Source: Galdieria sulphuraria (taxonomy: Eukaryota > Rhodophyta > Bangiophyceae > Galdieriales > Galdieriaceae). Taken from it: 64,000 bases of DNA. The notes beneath the pieces were generated by a model, which saw only the letters and a program-made list of their open reading frames with translations, was not told the DNA's origin and did no database searches. The number at the start of each line of letters is the position of its first letter. Within the stretch, counting starts at the first letter, position 1. Of the stretch, positions 62,617-64,000 are shown one piece after another. Position numbers and translations under genes: made by a program. The stretch is from the NCBI RefSeq assembly GCF_000341285.1, contig NW_005178446.1, positions 62,001-126,000 on the forward strand. The letters run 5' to 3'.

Positions 62617-64000
62617 TTATTTCTTCACAGATTTTGGATGCGGGACTTTGTAGGGAACTTTGACATGCATAAACCGACAAGAGTCACCATTTGCACAAGT
62701 TCCTTGATTATAAAAGTAGCAAATGTTGGTCTTTTTGGAAGCATTGGTCTTTTTATCATCCACACTTCTCTTTACAATGGAATGACTACTTCCATAAGAG
62801 TCCACACTCCCTATGGTCATATTTCCGGGATCTTGATGATTTAATGCATCTGAATATGCTGACACAAAGGAAGACTTATTTTGTTGTGCATACGCAAAGA
62901 ATGGAGCACCTGGACCTTGAAAAGGTTGTTGATTCATTACTGCTCGTTGGCTTTGTTGGGCCAATTGCTGCAAAAGCAATGGATCTATATTACTCTGAGA
63001 AGACGGTAATGAATTTACCATTGATAAACCAGACGAAAACAAATTAGTTCCTGGATATGTTACTGAAGTAGATGGTAATCCATGTACAGCACTGTCTGTT
63101 CCATTATTGTTTTGTTGACCGTAGTTCACAGACTGCCTTGCTTGCATAGCACCGGTCAAAGTGCTATTACCTGTCATCGAAGCCCCAAATGCCGACAATA
63201 ACGATTGCAGTACTGACGGGTTTTGCTGTAACATCTGAAGGACATTGCTATTGTTATCAAATGAAGCCTGTGAAGGAAAATTATTCACAGAAGGCTGCTG
63301 AGAAGCAGCTTGGTTTTCTTTAAATGTCATATTGGAATGCTTTGATAACTGCTGAGAAGCATGAGAAGATGTTTCAATAGACTCTAAAGGTATTTCTTGT
63401 AAAGGTGAAAGTTCAATGGGTTTGTGCTCTGGAGATGAAGGTGAATAATAATTCCTATCTGAATACCGTTCTGGAACCATTTGAACGGTTCTTTCTCTGC
63501 TGGTTTTTTCTACGCTTTCCAATCCTGGAACTACAGCATGTTCAACGAGAATGAAGGCTGGGTTTCTCCATTCCATTTCCTCTTTCATTTCTCGAACAAC
63601 TTTTTCAAAATGTTCACTTTTGGCTTGAAATAGAGACTTCTCCATTTCTCGCTCCCTTTTCTTATGGGCTTCAAACGTTTCACTATGTTGAATTCCTGAC
63701 GAACTTTGTCCACTGGCATCGATTGATGACAAACCTGCTTCCTCCCTTTCCCACTGGCGAAGCTGTTCAATGTTTTCAATTTCATGAACAGTAACCAGCT
63801 TTTCCGGAGGTGCAAACTGTACCCTTTTTTTAGACACAACATTATGACTATCCGCTCCAGGTTTAGACGACTGCTCGAAACGTTCCTGTGTACCGTTAGC
63901 ATTCTTCCATTCACTCGTAAACACTGATGGGGAAGTATCCTCAGCAATATGGGCTTTCCCAGGACTGAGGGGAGAGGTCGATAAGCTTGACAATTTTGAA
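62617..64000 (-). CDS. PNUTS-like CCCH zinc-finger PP1 regulator, N-terminus outside window
   Basis: An open frame of more than 458 codons that runs off the window end without a starting ATG, so it is partial. Order: a PP1-docking RVxF motif in SKKRVQFAPPEKLVTVHEIE, charged helices (KREREMEKSLFQAKSEHFEK), RNPAFILVEHAVVPGLESVE, Gln/Ser/Asn-rich low complexity with NVLQMLQQNPSVLQSLLSAF, and a C-terminal CCCH finger ICYFYNQGTCANGDSCRFMH (C-x7-C-x5-C-x3-H). RVxF in the middle and a single C-terminal CCCH finger is the layout of PNUTS (PPP1R10), which brings protein phosphatase 1 to RNA polymerase II. The TFIIS-like N-terminal domain that would prove this lies beyond 64000. Confidence 0.55.
   Translation of the reverse strand, partial: SKLSSLSTSPLSPGKAHIAEDTSPSVFTSEWKNANGTQERFEQSSKPGADSHNVVSKKRVQFAPPEKLVTVHEIENIEQLRQWEREEAGLSSIDASGQSSSGIQHSETFEAHKKREREMEKSLFQAKSEHFEKVVREMKEEMEWRNPAFILVEHAVVPGLESVEKTSRERTVQMVPERYSDRNYYSPSSPEHKPIELSPLQEIPLESIETSSHASQQLSKHSNMTFKENQAASQQPSVNNFPSQASFDNNSNVLQMLQQNPSVLQSLLSAFGASMTGNSTLTGAMQARQSVNYGQQNNNGTDSAVHGLPSTSVTYPGTNLFSSGLSMVNSLPSSQSNIDPLLLQQLAQQSQRAVMNQQPFQGPGAPFFAYAQQNKSSFVSAYSDALNHQDPGNMTIGSVDSYGSSHSIVKRSVDDKKTNASKKTNICYFYNQGTCANGDSCRFMHVKVPYKVPHPKSVKK

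Overview
The window is a gene-dense piece of a nuclear genome from a photosynthetic eukaryote. It carries psb27 with a plastid-type Tat signal, a plastid DUF3727 gene, SnRK1, a tRNA gene with an intron in its D-loop, and almost everywhere introns of only about 37 to 65 nt with GT-AG ends. AT-rich DNA, tiny introns, very short spacers and a D-loop tRNA intron together point to a cyanidiophyte red alga, most likely Galdieria-like. This is inference from gene content and style; no database was searched. Exon boundaries were placed by hand from GT/AG ends, reading phase and family similarity, so they may be off by a few bases. No mobile element, organelle insert or CRISPR array was seen.

Layout. 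0-10 kb: end of a UBC9 gene, a MED22-like gene, psb27, CDT1, SF3B6, a syntaxin-6-type SNARE, a KxDL-like coiled coil, a SulP anion transporter, a small secreted protein and a WBP2-like gene. 9-31 kb holds a run of S-phase and cell-cycle genes among others: PCNA, a TopBP1/Dpb11-like BRCT protein, DNA ligase I and a cyclin. Between them lie an inner-nuclear-membrane (MSC) candidate, an HMA1-type P1B ATPase, an MFS carrier, SnRK1, SYF2 and a DUF3727 gene. 31-47 kb: a CNNM/CorC protein, Abitram, HMG-CoA reductase, tafazzin, a mucin-like secreted protein, an AMBRA1-like WD40 protein, GCN5, a ureidoglycolate/allantoate amidohydrolase and 14-3-3. 47-64 kb: two orphan secreted/membrane proteins, tRNA-Val(UAC), CDC73, a TBC1D22/Gyp1 RabGAP, an aminopeptidase P whose frame runs on into a cyclophilin, another orphan type I membrane protein, a phosphate carrier and a PNUTS-like gene cut by the window end.

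Themes. (1) Sites matching the E2F/DP consensus (TTTSSCGC or its reverse, often as the TTTGGCGCCAAA palindrome) lie just upstream of CDT1 and the cyclin, and less perfectly of PCNA and the MSC gene. Perfect sites also precede HMG-CoA reductase and a small orphan gene. (2) Two convergent gene pairs end with interlocked stop codons sharing two bases. (3) The most unusual coding feature is the aminopeptidase P - Tat-like segment - cyclophilin reading frame; both enzymes act on Xaa-Pro bonds. (4) The tRNA-Val D-loop is 21 nt long and fits a 13-nt ectopic intron.
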